The notes under the pieces: generated by a model
Database searches by the model: none
The model's input: only the letters and a program-made list of their open reading frames with translations
What the model was told of the DNA's origin: nothing
In this document: positions 8,418 to 16,592 of the stretch, piece by piece
Position numbering within the stretch: the stretch's first letter is position 1
Layout of the letters: the number at the start of each line of letters is the position of its first letter
Origin: Hippea maritima DSM 10411
Lineage (GTDB): Bacteria; Campylobacterota_A; Desulfurellia; Desulfurellales; Hippeaceae
NCBI RefSeq assembly: GCF_000194135.1
Contig: NC_015318.1
Span: 1,437,001 to 1,501,000 of the forward strand
Length of the DNA: 64,000 nucleotides
Direction of reading: 5' to 3'
Made by a program: the position numbers and the translations under genes

Positions 8418-9245
8418 CTACTGAACCTTACCCATCCAATCTTTAACATTTACAAACCATTTTTTATAAACCTTGTCATAGGTGCCATCATGCTTAATCT
8501 GCCTTAAGAAGTTGTTGAGCCAATTCAAAAAGTCAGGGTCTCCTTTATTTATAGCCCATCCCAGTGGTTCATATGTAAAAGGCTTATCCAAAAATATCAG
8601 TTTACCTTTACCTTTATTGGAATAAAAAATACTTTCATAGGGCTTATCATAGACAAAGGCATCTGCCCTACCCTGCATAACCTGCATGACAGCCTCTTCC
8701 TCTGTCTGGAATTCCTGAATCTTTGCCTTGGATATATACTTTTTAGCCGCAAAATCGCCAGTTGTTCCAAGCATAACGGTTACGGTAAACTTAGGGTCAT
8801 TTAAATCTTTGTAGCTTTTAATTTTTCCAGCCCACTTTTTGTTAACTAAAACGGTTTGGCCAACAACTATATATGGATCAGCAAAGTTAACTTTCAGGTT
8901 TCTTTTTTGGGTTATCGTCATTCCACTCATGATAATATCAAATTTATTGGTCATAAGAGCTGGTATAATTCCATCCCAATCCGTGTTGACTATTTTAAGT
9001 TTAACACCCATAGCTTTTGCCATAAGTTTAGCCATATCGACATCAAAACCAATAATCTTACCTGTCTTGCTTCTCATTTCAAATGGCATATAGCCGGCAT
9101 TCAAACCAACCCTCAAAACACCTCTTTTTTGAATCTTATAAAGTGTTGAGTTGTGCCATAAGTTAATATCGGCCGCCCTTGAAGTAAATGAAACCAACAT
9201 AAACAAGGAAACAACAAAAACCAAAAAACCAAACAACCTTTTCAT
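8418..9245 (-). CDS. periplasmic substrate-binding protein (SBP_bac_3)
   Basis: Solute receptor of the ABC importer encoded just downstream, 275 residues. Signal peptide at 1-25 (MKRLFGFLVF..., cleavage after SRA or AA). The mature part shows the family signature GVLRVGLNAGYMPFE, GFDVDMAKLMAKAMG, DGIIPALMTNKFDIIMSGMT and the hinge YEPLGWAINKGD. ATG 9245 follows AGGAGG (9251-9256); an in-frame TTG at 9263 lies upstream of that site and is rejected. It binds a polar amino acid or related solute; which one cannot be decided. Confidence 0.9.
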   Translation of the reverse strand: MKRLFGFLVFVVSLFMLVSFTSRAADINLWHNSTLYKIQKRGVLRVGLNAGYMPFEMRSKTGKIIGFDVDMAKLMAKAMGVKLKIVNTDWDGIIPALMTNKFDIIMSGMTITQKRNLKVNFADPYIVVGQTVLVNKKWAGKIKSYKDLNDPKFTVTVMLGTTGDFAAKKYISKAKIQEFQTEEEAVMQVMQGRADAFVYDKPYESIFYSNKGKGKLIFLDKPFTYEPLGWAINKGDPDFLNWLNNFLRQIKHDGTYDKVYKKWFVNVKDWMGKVQ

Positions 9246-9259
9246 ACCAAACCTCCTAA

Positions 9260-9415
9260 TCAATAGTATTTACCTTCATCTAATAATTCACTAATAACCA
9301 TCTGCGTACCACATTTGGGGCACTTGGGTATTTCTTCTTTAGGCATATATATTATCATTGTGTAACCACATTTAGGGCACTTAACTTCCACTGCCTCAAG
9401 TTTTTGTTCTTCCAT
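9260..9415 (-). CDS. 51-residue zinc-ribbon protein
   Basis: A short gene opening the transporter/moeA operon. The protein starts MEEQKLEAVEVKCPKCGYTM and has two CPKCG knuckles, at residues 13-17 and 32-36 (CxxC-N15-CxxC), a compact zinc ribbon, ending LLDEGKYY. Support for a real gene: GGGGGTG SD 5 nt before the ATG, four correctly spaced cysteines in 51 codons, a promoter upstream (9445-9474), and only 14 bp to the next gene, whose SD lies in that gap. Such mini-ribbons bind Zn, and some bind nucleic acid or act as metal chaperones; the role here is unknown. Confidence 0.82.
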   Translation of the reverse strand: MEEQKLEAVEVKCPKCGYTMIIYMPKEEIPKCPKCGTQMVISELLDEGKYY

Positions 9416-9444
9416 CTTACACCCCCATTAATAATAAACAAGAA

Positions 9445-9474
9445 ATTTTATTATTGCAAACTAAAATATATCAA
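9445..9474 (-). promoter_or_regulatory. candidate promoter of the zinc ribbon-ABC-moeA operon
   Basis: TTGATA (9474-9469), an 18-bp spacer, TAAAAT (9450-9445) on the minus strand: five of six matches in each hexamer. It lies in the only sizeable gap upstream of this six-gene operon and gives a leader of about 25 nt carrying the GGGGGTG ribosome site. The region is very AT-rich, so chance matches are possible. The rest of 9416-9540 shows nothing else I can name. Confidence 0.5.
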
Positions 9475-9549
9475 CCGTTAATTTTATACTAAATTTTTAT
9501 AAAAAAATAAATCAAAAATTGAAAAATTAATAAAATAAGGGCAGGAAAA

Positions 9550-9578
9550 AGAGAAGGCGCCAAATGGCGCCCTTTAGC
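9550..9578 (-). terminator. intrinsic terminator of the ferredoxin gene
   Basis: GGCGCC (9556-9561), an ATTT loop, GGCGCC (9566-9571): a perfect GC-rich 6-bp stem. It lies just after the ferredoxin stop and is followed in transcription by TTCTCTTTTT. On the plus strand no good U-run follows, so it acts for the minus strand. Confidence 0.75.
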
Positions 9579-9584
9579 GTTTAA

Positions 9585-9770
9585 TTACTCTTCAACCTTA
9601 ATGGATTCTGTTGGACAAGCCTCAGCAACCTCTTTAATTTCGTCCAAAGAAGCTCCCTCAGGATTTACAACAGTAGCTTTACCATCTTTCATCTGGAAAA
9701 CATCTGGCAACTCATCAACACAAGCCTCGCAACCAATGCAGCTTGCCTCGTCAACCCAAACCTTAGCCAT
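9585..9770 (-). CDS. single-cluster 4Fe-4S ferredoxin
   Basis: A 61-residue electron carrier. One [4Fe-4S] site is formed by CIGCEAC (Cys 11, 14, 17) and the Cys of EACP near residue 52; the Cys of a second cluster are absent. This is the small monocluster ferredoxin found in sulfate reducers and Thermotoga. Highly acidic, as expected for an electron-transfer partner. ATG 9770 has a strong SD (GGAGGTG), a promoter (9815-9843) and a terminator (9550-9578), so it is a self-contained and probably highly expressed unit. Confidence 0.93.
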   Translation of the reverse strand: MAKVWVDEASCIGCEACVDELPDVFQMKDGKATVVNPEGASLDEIKEVAEACPTESIKVEE

Positions 9771-9814
9771 CGATACACCTCCTACAAAATTCCTTTCTTA
9801 ACTTTACCGTTGCT

Positions 9815-9843
9815 TTTCTATTAAATTTAAACCTATCTGTCAA
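9815..9843 (-). promoter_or_regulatory. promoter of the ferredoxin gene
   Basis: TTGACA (9843-9838), 17-bp spacer, TAGAAA (9820-9815) on the minus strand. Perfect -35, weak -10 (four of six). Together with the terminator after the gene it makes a monocistronic unit between the argB-kinase operon and the transporter operon. Confidence 0.6.
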
Positions 9844-9849
9844 GAAAAT

Positions 9850-10209
9850 TTACCCCAAAAGCTGTGTTACTTTTTCTTTAAGCTCTGTTAGATCAGGGGA
9901 TTTTACAATATAAGCATCGGCAACATACGTATAAAAGTCGTTTTTGTAATGCGAATAAGCTGTAGACATAATAACAGGGGTCTTGGGAGATTTTTCCTTT
10001 ATTTTTGCAAGCACATCCAAGCCACTCATGCCTGGCATTGCTATATCTAAAATTACCAGATCGGGTTTTTCTTGCTCAAACTTTTCTATAGCCTCATCGC
10101 CGCTTGCGCATGAGACAACCTCATACCCTTCGTCCTCAAACTCCTCCTCGTATAACAACCTTATGGCATCTTCATCGTCTACAACCATAATTTTCTTCTT
10201 ATCTGCCAT
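9850..10209 (-). CDS. CheY-like single-domain response regulator
   Basis: A 119-residue receiver domain with no output domain. Acidic pocket at Asp11-Asp12 (MVVDDED), phospho-acceptor Asp55 in LVILDIAMPGMSG, conserved Ser/Thr in IMSTAYS and Lys in IVKSPD. It overlaps the 3' end of the adjacent histidine kinase gene by 11 nt, so the two are almost certainly partners. With no DNA-binding or enzymatic domain, it must act by protein contact or in a phosphorelay. Confidence 0.93.
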   Translation of the reverse strand: MADKKKIMVVDDEDAIRLLYEEEFEDEGYEVVSCASGDEAIEKFEQEKPDLVILDIAMPGMSGLDVLAKIKEKSPKTPVIMSTAYSHYKNDFYTYVADAYIVKSPDLTELKEKVTQLLG

Positions 10210-11476
10210 TTTCTCCCCCTCCCAAATTTAAAGGCAACCTTATAACACATTCCAATCCACCATCCACATTTCTAAAGAACAACTCGCCATTATGATTATC
10301 CACTATACCCTTCACGATTGAAAGCCCCAAGCCCGTACCGTAAGATTTAGTGGTGAAAAACGGTTTTAACATACTTCTCAATGTTTCCTCATCCACCCCT
10401 CCACTATTATCTTTAATCCTAATAACCACGTTATTATTTTCAAGTCTAACTGAAACGTCTATTTTGACTTTATGCCTACCTTTGCCTGCTTCTATTGAAT
10501 TCTTAAAAAGATTTAAAAATACCTGTTCAAGTTGAGTCTTATCGGCAAGCACCTGAGATACATTTTCATCAATTGACACAGAGAAAGATACATCTTTCGC
10601 AAAAGCAGAGACCATTTCAATGGAATTATCTATAATATCTTCTATATCCACAGGCTGAAATTCACGGGGTTTTACTATTTTTGAGAACTTATTTATATCC
10701 AAGGTAAAATCATAGAGCTTTTTTAACTCCTTATCAATTATCTGATAGTACTTCACAGCCTTCTCATCTTCACCAAGTTTATCTTTAAGCTTACCAAACA
10801 GACCTATTATACCCACAAGCGAATTTTTCATCTCATGAGCAATTGTTAAAGCAGTCTTACCTATCTGGCAAACTATATCAGTCCTATTTAGTTCCTCTTT
10901 TTGGGTCTCTATAATATTTGTAAGGTTATTGAGGCTTTTAATTAAAAGAAGTCTACCCAGAGCACAGCTAAATGCACCTACATAACACCTAACATGCTCT
11001 ATTTCACATATATCTATAAGCATAAATCCAACTATTTCGCCCAAAGATACAAACGGCACGCTGAGTATTTCCCTCTTAAAGCCAAATTCCCTTAACACAT
11101 TTTTAAGTTGAGTACCTGCAATGTTGTTAAAATTTATAATTTTAACTTTCTTATCAACAAATAGACCCACTAAAGCCCTTACAGTATCGTTGCACTTAAC
11201 CCCCAAAATCCTGAATTTTTTATTAAATTCACTTTCAAATAGTTTGTCTACATCAAAATTCTCATAATCGTCCTTTATTATCTTCAAAGCTTCACTTTTT
11301 TTTACTGCAAGCTTAGGATCGAAGCAGTTCTTCCTCTTACTGAATTTAAAAAACAGAATTTTATCTATATTGCAAATTTCAAAGAAAAATGGCAGAGCTC
11401 TTAAATACAACTCTTTTAAACTACCTGCTCTTTCTAATATATTCAAAAACCGTTTCAGTTCATGACTCTTTTGCAT
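10199..11476 (-). CDS. soluble sensor histidine kinase
   Basis: A 425-residue kinase without membrane helices. The first 175 residues look like a GAF-type sensor (ILSVPFVSLGEIVGFMLID). The HisKA dimerisation region carries the H-box IAHEMKNSLVGIIG (His near 214). The ATPase domain has the N-box FLNLFKNSIEAGKG, G1 KDNSGGVDEE and G2 GTGLGLSIVKG. The HEMKN H-box is of the NtrB/PhoR-like class. It overlaps argB by 17 nt upstream and its receiver gene downstream. A cytoplasmic signal is expected; argB linkage hints at metabolic sensing, which is inference. Confidence 0.9.
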   Translation of the reverse strand: MQKSHELKRFLNILERAGSLKELYLRALPFFFEICNIDKILFFKFSKRKNCFDPKLAVKKSEALKIIKDDYENFDVDKLFESEFNKKFRILGVKCNDTVRALVGLFVDKKVKIINFNNIAGTQLKNVLREFGFKREILSVPFVSLGEIVGFMLIDICEIEHVRCYVGAFSCALGRLLLIKSLNNLTNIIETQKEELNRTDIVCQIGKTALTIAHEMKNSLVGIIGLFGKLKDKLGEDEKAVKYYQIIDKELKKLYDFTLDINKFSKIVKPREFQPVDIEDIIDNSIEMVSAFAKDVSFSVSIDENVSQVLADKTQLEQVFLNLFKNSIEAGKGRHKVKIDVSVRLENNNVVIRIKDNSGGVDEETLRSMLKPFFTTKSYGTGLGLSIVKGIVDNHNGELFFRNVDGGLECVIRLPLNLGGGENGR

Positions 11477-12311
11477 ATATCTGGCTTCCTACACCTTCCT
11501 GTGTAAATATTTCCTCAAGCAAAGAATGAATTTTTGTCCCATTTATAATATGAACTTTGTTGACACCTTTGTTTATAGCTTCTTTAGCCGATAATAGTTT
11601 GGGTATCATACCTCCTGTTATCGTTCCATCATTTATCATCTGGCTTATTTGGGACATCTCTATCGATGATATAAGCTCACCCTCTTTATTTAACACACCA
11701 TCTGTATCCGTTAAGTATATAAGTTTTTCGGCTTTCAAGCTTATAGCAATAGCACTCGCAACACTATCTGCGTTGATATTATAACGCTTTCCATCATCGT
11801 CTACGCCAATAGGGGATACAACAGGTATATAGCCGCTTTCTGATAAATGCATCAATATTGTGGGATTAACACTCTCAACATCCCCTACAAGCCCCAGGTC
11901 TATGTCCTTTAGCAGTTTCTTTTTTGCTTTTATTATTTGAGCGTCAACACCACTTATGCCAACAGCCCGACCTCCATTCTTGTTTATCTGCAGCACTATC
12001 TCTTTGTTTACTTTACCAGCCAAAACCATAACTACGACTTCCATCGTGTTTTCGTCGGTTATGCGCAAACCCTCATAAAACTTGCTTTCTATGTTAAGTC
12101 TTTTTAGGACATCCCCGATCTCAGGCCCTCCACCGTGTACCACTATAGGATTTATGCCTACATATTTAAGCAGGGATACATCTTTGGAGAAACTTTCCCT
12201 TAACTTTGGTTCAATCATGGCGCTGCCACCGTATTTTATAACAACCGTTTTTGAGTAAAACTTTTTTATATAAGGTAGAACTTCAACAAGACAATCGCCT
12301 TTATCAAACAT
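11460..12311 (-). CDS. argB: acetylglutamate kinase
   Basis: Phosphorylates N-acetylglutamate in the second step of arginine synthesis, an amino-acid-kinase-fold enzyme of 283 residues. Diagnostic segments: TVVIKYGGSAM (about 22), VVHGGGPEIG (about 58), the RITDENTMEVV segment (about 83) and GGMIPKL (about 218). In many bacteria ArgB is feedback-inhibited by arginine and activated by PII; glnB is present elsewhere in this window (38170). First gene of an operon with a histidine kinase and receiver. ATG 12311 follows GAGGGTGAGAG. Confidence 0.95.
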   Translation of the reverse strand: MFDKGDCLVEVLPYIKKFYSKTVVIKYGGSAMIEPKLRESFSKDVSLLKYVGINPIVVHGGGPEIGDVLKRLNIESKFYEGLRITDENTMEVVVMVLAGKVNKEIVLQINKNGGRAVGISGVDAQIIKAKKKLLKDIDLGLVGDVESVNPTILMHLSESGYIPVVSPIGVDDDGKRYNINADSVASAIAISLKAEKLIYLTDTDGVLNKEGELISSIEMSQISQMINDGTITGGMIPKLLSAKEAINKGVNKVHIINGTKIHSLLEEIFTQEGVGSQIYAKES

Positions 12312-12336
12312 CTCTCACCCTCTTTGCTTTAGTTGG

Positions 12337-12364
12337 AGTTTAGCATATTGATTTAAAAAATCAA
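12337..12364 (-). promoter_or_regulatory. candidate argB promoter overlapping an inverted repeat
   Basis: TTGATT (12364-12359), 16-bp spacer, TAAACT (12342-12337) on the minus strand. The -35 is embedded in a perfect inverted repeat, TTGATTT-TTT-AAATCAA (12348-12364), which could be an operator. Moderate support only. Confidence 0.4.
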
Positions 12365-12373
12365 GATAACCGT

Positions 12374-12403
12374 TTGACTTTTTGGCATGTTTTATGCTAT
12401 AGA
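12374..12403 (+). promoter_or_regulatory. candidate promoter of the diguanylate cyclase gene
   Basis: TTGACT (12374-12379), 18-bp spacer, TATAGA (12398-12403). It lies back to back with the argB promoter in the 120-bp divergent gap. Start predicted near 12410, with AAGGGAG as the ribosome site ahead of ATG 12432. Confidence 0.45.
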
Positions 12404-12431
12404 TTAGCTAATTTAAGGGAGTTTTTTATTT

Positions 12432-13820
12432 ATGAACAGAAAAAATCTATTTTCGAACAGCATAGTTAAAGAAAATGCCTTTTATATGATACTAATGGGG
12501 ATGGTAGTTGGATTAATATTTATCCCTCTATCTATTTATATACTTAATCTACCCGAGAATAAAATATTATCTGTTTCGTTCCTTGTAGCCACAATACTAT
12601 CGGGTATATTGGTCGGTCTTGTATCTTTTTTTATAGTAAAACTTACCATATTAAAAAAACTTGAGGAATTTAAAAACAATATAGAGATAATTACAAAAAA
12701 CATATTCAACTATCAAGTTGGCAAGGTTCAATCAATATCAGAGTGTACAAATTGTTACATAAAAATATCCTCCCAAGACATAGTGGGCGATTTGGCAATC
12801 AAATACAACGCGCTGGTTAGAATTATAAGGGGGCAGTTCTGGCAACATGAGTTAGTAGAAAAATTCTCATCTCTATTAAATAAAATCACAACAACAGCAG
12901 AATTAAACCAAAAAACATCCGTGTTTTTTTCAGAAGAACTTGAGCTTTTAGGTTGTGAAATATATAGACTTTCGAATGATGGGTCTTTAGTTTTAGAATG
13001 CTCACGCAACATTCATACAACAATAACACAAAACAAACAAAACTCGATGCTGGACATCATAGATGGGTCTAAAATAATAAGCATAAAAAAGGATGAAGCA
13101 GAAGTTGTAGAATTCGGAACTGGCAACATAAAAACCGCTCAAGTTACTTATTTTCCATTGAAATACGCAAAACACACATGGTTATTTGTTTTTTACAGCA
13201 ACTATTATCTATCCAAAGAGAGAAAGATATTAATAGAGAGAATATTAAACGAATACAAGTTTGCATATGAAAGTGCAGAGATGTATGAAAAAACGCAGCA
13301 AATGGCAGCATATGATGAACTCACAGGGCTATATAATAGGCGCTTCGGTATGATAAGATTAAAAGAAGAATACAAAAGGTCATTAAGAACTGAACAATGC
13401 CTATGCTTAATAATGTTTGATGTAGACCACTTCAAAAAAATAAACGACACCTACGGACACCAGGCAGGCGATTACATACTTTCATCGGTAAGTAAAATAT
13501 TAAAATCAAACTTCAGAACAGAGGATGTAGTTTTAAGGTATGGGGGAGAGGAGTTTCTTTGTGCCATGAGTAATTCAGATAAAGAAAATGCAGTTAAAAA
13601 GGCCGAAGAGATAAGAAAAATAATTCAAGAAACTCAATTTAAATGGAGAGATGTACCAATAAAGATAACTATATCTGCCGGCGTGAGTAGAATTGACATA
13701 AAAAACGGTGAGCAAAAAAGTATAGAACAGCTAATAAAGGAGGCCGATGAAGCCCTTTATATAGCAAAAAGAAGTGGTAGGAATAAAATTGTAACCTTTA
13801 ACCCTCATTGTAAAACATGA
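12432..13820 (+). CDS. membrane-anchored diguanylate cyclase
   Basis: Makes cyclic di-GMP from GTP. 462 residues: two N-terminal membrane helices (about 17-38 and 45-72), a linker with ECTNCYIKIS, a GAF-like sensory region (about 140-280), then a GGDEF domain (about 300-455). The active-site loop reads GGEEF (residues 371-375) and is preceded, five residues upstream, by RTED, a product-inhibition I-site (RxxD). The LTGLYNRRF and FDVDHFKKINDTYGH motifs are intact, so it should be active. Its last 4 nt overlap the next gene (ATGA), coupling it to a transporter. Confidence 0.92.
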   Translation: MNRKNLFSNSIVKENAFYMILMGMVVGLIFIPLSIYILNLPENKILSVSFLVATILSGILVGLVSFFIVKLTILKKLEEFKNNIEIITKNIFNYQVGKVQSISECTNCYIKISSQDIVGDLAIKYNALVRIIRGQFWQHELVEKFSSLLNKITTTAELNQKTSVFFSEELELLGCEIYRLSNDGSLVLECSRNIHTTITQNKQNSMLDIIDGSKIISIKKDEAEVVEFGTGNIKTAQVTYFPLKYAKHTWLFVFYSNYYLSKERKILIERILNEYKFAYESAEMYEKTQQMAAYDELTGLYNRRFGMIRLKEEYKRSLRTEQCLCLIMFDVDHFKKINDTYGHQAGDYILSSVSKILKSNFRTEDVVLRYGGEEFLCAMSNSDKENAVKKAEEIRKIIQETQFKWRDVPIKITISAGVSRIDIKNGEQKSIEQLIKEADEALYIAKRSGRNKIVTFNPHCKT

Positions 13821-15400
13821 TCCATTCGGATATTTTCTACCTATTTTTAATTATAGCCTTAGGCTATCTATTAGGCAATATAAAGATAAAGGGTTTTTCC
13901 TTAGATATCTCTGCTATACTCATTATAGCTTTAATGGCTGGCCATTTCGGCATCACCATACCCCAAGGATTTAAGTTTTTTGGCTTGGCTCTATTTATTT
14001 ATGCTGTAGGTCTACAGGCTGGACCAGGTTTTTTCGAAACGATAAAAGAAAATGGCCTAAAGTTCAATATAATAGCATTGTTTCTGCTTGTAATCATATT
14101 CGGTTTAACCTTTGGTGTGGCTATATATTTAAATATTCCAAAGGATGTAGCAGAAGGCATCTTTACGGGAGCCATCTCCAGTGCACCGGCTTTAGCTGCA
14201 GCTTTAGAGATTAAAAACCTGCCAAATATATCGATTGCTTTTGGTGTAGTCTATCCATTTGCAATTATTGCAACAATAATGTTCGTAAGATTCCTACCGT
14301 CAATTGTCAAAGCAAATATAAATCAAGAAAAAAGGGATTTTGAGGAAAGGCAGCACTGCTTACACCCAGACATTATCACGAAAAACTTCAAAATCACAAA
14401 TGAGAGTTTTAAAAACAAAACCATTCACAAATCACAGATAGAAAAACTAACAACAACAATAATTGAAAGGGTTGAATCCAAATACCCCACAGACCCGTCC
14501 GATGAGGATGCAATTCTCCATTACGGGGATATAGTGCGAGCCTCAGGCACAGAAGACCAATTAGATAACCTAAAAATTATTTTAGGGGAAGAAGTTGAGG
14601 ATACATACACCTTTCATGATGATATGAAGGTTTTTAGACTACTTGTAACAAACAGGGACATAGTGGGCAAAAAAATTGGCGAAATCAAAGAATTAAAGTC
14701 TCTACATGCAGTAATAACAAAGGTAAGACGCTCAGGCATAGATATACCTCCATATAAAAGTCTAACCCTGCTGCTCGGAGATAAACTCTACGTTGTTGCC
14801 CCAAGAAAACATGAAAAAAAGTTAATCGGGTTAATAGGTAATGATCTATTAAGATATCCCGCTGCCGATTTTTTACCCATATCATTTGGTATAGTCATAG
14901 GAATATTTGTAGGAAGCATACCATTTAGCATACCATATCTTGGCACTGTAAAATTTAGTTTTGTGGGTGGAATCCTAATAACGGCTTTGATTTTAGGAAG
15001 ACTTGGAAGAACAGGAAAAATTGTCTGGCAGCTATCTCCACATTCCAATTCACTCATGAAGGTTCTGGGCCAGTTAATTTTTCTTGCAACTATAGGAACA
15101 AACTCGGGGAAATATCTTTTTGAGTCGATAAAAAACCATGGCTGGATTAGTGTAATTATAGGACTTTCCGCCATTCTTCTGCCACTTTTTTTGTCTACAT
15201 TTATCATGAGAAAACTTATGAAGATGAATTTATTCGATATCATGGGAGTACTATCCGGTGCTATGACTTCAACCCCATCACTAACCATGGCAAACAATAT
15301 AACAGCATCGGATTACCCTTCTATTGGTTATGCAGCCGTCTACCCATTTGCTATGGTATTATCCATTATACTTGCACAAATTGGCGCAAAACTTATTTAA
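13817..15400 (+). CDS. AspT/YidE-family transporter with RCK-C domains
   Basis: A 527-residue membrane protein of the aspartate:alanine antiporter (AAE) family. Two homologous membrane halves of about 5 helices each (about 1-165 and 355-527) flank a cytoplasmic middle containing two RCK_C (TrkA-C) modules (about 190-340). The family motif GLQAGPGFF appears near residue 67, and TSTPSLTMAN near 490 corresponds to the repeated SSAPALAAALE motif near 118. The substrate is probably an anionic amino or organic acid. Translation is coupled to the upstream diguanylate cyclase. The 3' end overlaps the convergent MFS gene by 8 nt. Confidence 0.88.
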   Translation: MIHSDIFYLFLIIALGYLLGNIKIKGFSLDISAILIIALMAGHFGITIPQGFKFFGLALFIYAVGLQAGPGFFETIKENGLKFNIIALFLLVIIFGLTFGVAIYLNIPKDVAEGIFTGAISSAPALAAALEIKNLPNISIAFGVVYPFAIIATIMFVRFLPSIVKANINQEKRDFEERQHCLHPDIITKNFKITNESFKNKTIHKSQIEKLTTTIIERVESKYPTDPSDEDAILHYGDIVRASGTEDQLDNLKIILGEEVEDTYTFHDDMKVFRLLVTNRDIVGKKIGEIKELKSLHAVITKVRRSGIDIPPYKSLTLLLGDKLYVVAPRKHEKKLIGLIGNDLLRYPAADFLPISFGIVIGIFVGSIPFSIPYLGTVKFSFVGGILITALILGRLGRTGKIVWQLSPHSNSLMKVLGQLIFLATIGTNSGKYLFESIKNHGWISVIIGLSAILLPLFLSTFIMRKLMKMNLFDIMGVLSGAMTSTPSLTMANNITASDYPSIGYAAVYPFAMVLSIILAQIGAKLI

Positions 15401-16592
15401 GCCTTAAAGAAACAATCAAAGCGGCAAATGAAAAACTCAAGGTCACGATAAATAGCACCTCAAAAGAAAAACCATCAGCTATATATCCACCCAAAGCGGG
15501 TAAAAAATAGGAGAGGGCGTTAAATGTACCCCTTATACTGACATAGGTAGGTCTTTGTTGGGATGGAGCAATTTTTAGTAAATAATTGGTATAACCTATA
15601 AATGTGCCGTGCATATATGCACCCATAACAAAAAACACCGCCAAAAACAGCACAGGATTTTTAAAGATTAAACTAAAAAGGGGTACAAGCAGTGCCAACA
15701 TGTTGGTCGTAATAATAATAAATCTTGCACCCTTTTTGTCTGCAAAATACCCCCAAAACAGATTGGAGGCAATACTGCCAACCATCTGTATAGATACAAA
15801 ATAACCTATCTTAGATGTAGGCATACCGAGCTTACTGCTTGTGTAAATGGCTACAAAGGGCAAACACATAAAAATAGAATGACTCAAAAATTCAGAAAAG
15901 ACCAACCCTCTAAATCGAGGGTTATTTTTTAAAAGAGACAGGGCATCCCCAAGAAAAGCCACAAACGATCTATTTTGTTTTTGCTCCTCAAATCCTTCAT
16001 CCATCAAGCCCAAACTCAAAGATGTAAATCCAAATCCAAGAGCAGCTAAAACAAACAAAAGCTGGTAACCTTTAGGGAAACCGTAATTATTCAAAATCAA
16101 CTTTACAGCATAACCACTGCCGACAGCTAAAATACCTCCTATAAATTGGCGCATTGCCCAAAATCGACCCAAAAGTTGAGAAGGTATATTGTGAGAGATT
16201 ATATCGTAAAACGGTATGGTAGCTATGCCACCTGCAAAGGAAAACAAGCTTATAAATACAATAAAAACAACCAGCTCGATTATCGGATGGGATGGAAGCA
16301 GTACAAATGATGATGCTGCTATCATAACCCAGCTTAAAAACCTGACCCATAATGAAAAAACAAGGTAGGGTTTCTTTTTCTTTCCCTGAAGCCAGAAAGC
16401 ACTCAGAAGTTGAAAGAATATTGAACCACCCCTTGCTATTGCAGCAACAAAACCAATCAACGAGTTTGAATTTACAAGATATTTCAAGAATGTAGGTAAA
16501 ACGGTGGTGTAATCAACAAATCCGTTTGATGCAAAGTAAAATACGCCGTGGGCTACACCCAAGAGATAGTTCTTTTTTTTCTTATCCATCAT
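15393..16592 (-). CDS. MFS transporter
   Basis: A 399-residue major facilitator protein with about 12 hydrophobic segments and a charged N-terminus (MDKKKKNYLLG). The loop FWGYFADKKGARFIII (about 275-290) resembles the MFS A-motif loop. Start is ATG 16592 or the adjacent ATG 16589; both overlap the recombinase stop. I cannot assign a substrate. It is the last gene of the gmhA-hldE-xer run and converges tail-to-tail with the AspT-type transporter. Confidence 0.85.
   Translation of the reverse strand: MMDKKKKNYLLGVAHGVFYFASNGFVDYTTVLPTFLKYLVNSNSLIGFVAAIARGGSIFFQLLSAFWLQGKKKKPYLVFSLWVRFLSWVMIAASSFVLLPSHPIIELVVFIVFISLFSFAGGIATIPFYDIISHNIPSQLLGRFWAMRQFIGGILAVGSGYAVKLILNNYGFPKGYQLLFVLAALGFGFTSLSLGLMDEGFEEQKQNRSFVAFLGDALSLLKNNPRFRGLVFSEFLSHSIFMCLPFVAIYTSSKLGMPTSKIGYFVSIQMVGSIASNLFWGYFADKKGARFIIITTNMLALLVPLFSLIFKNPVLFLAVFFVMGAYMHGTFIGYTNYLLKIAPSQQRPTYVSIRGTFNALSYFLPALGGYIADGFSFEVLFIVTLSFSFAALIVSLRLK

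Noticed and set aside
12348-12364. The argB repeat as an FNR box
   Set aside because: Seven bases separate TTGAT and ATCAA instead of four.
14788-15297. 169-codon minus-strand ORF inside the AspT/YidE-type gene
   Set aside because: Despite its length it has no recognisable domain and mirrors the codon bias of the real gene on the opposite strand.
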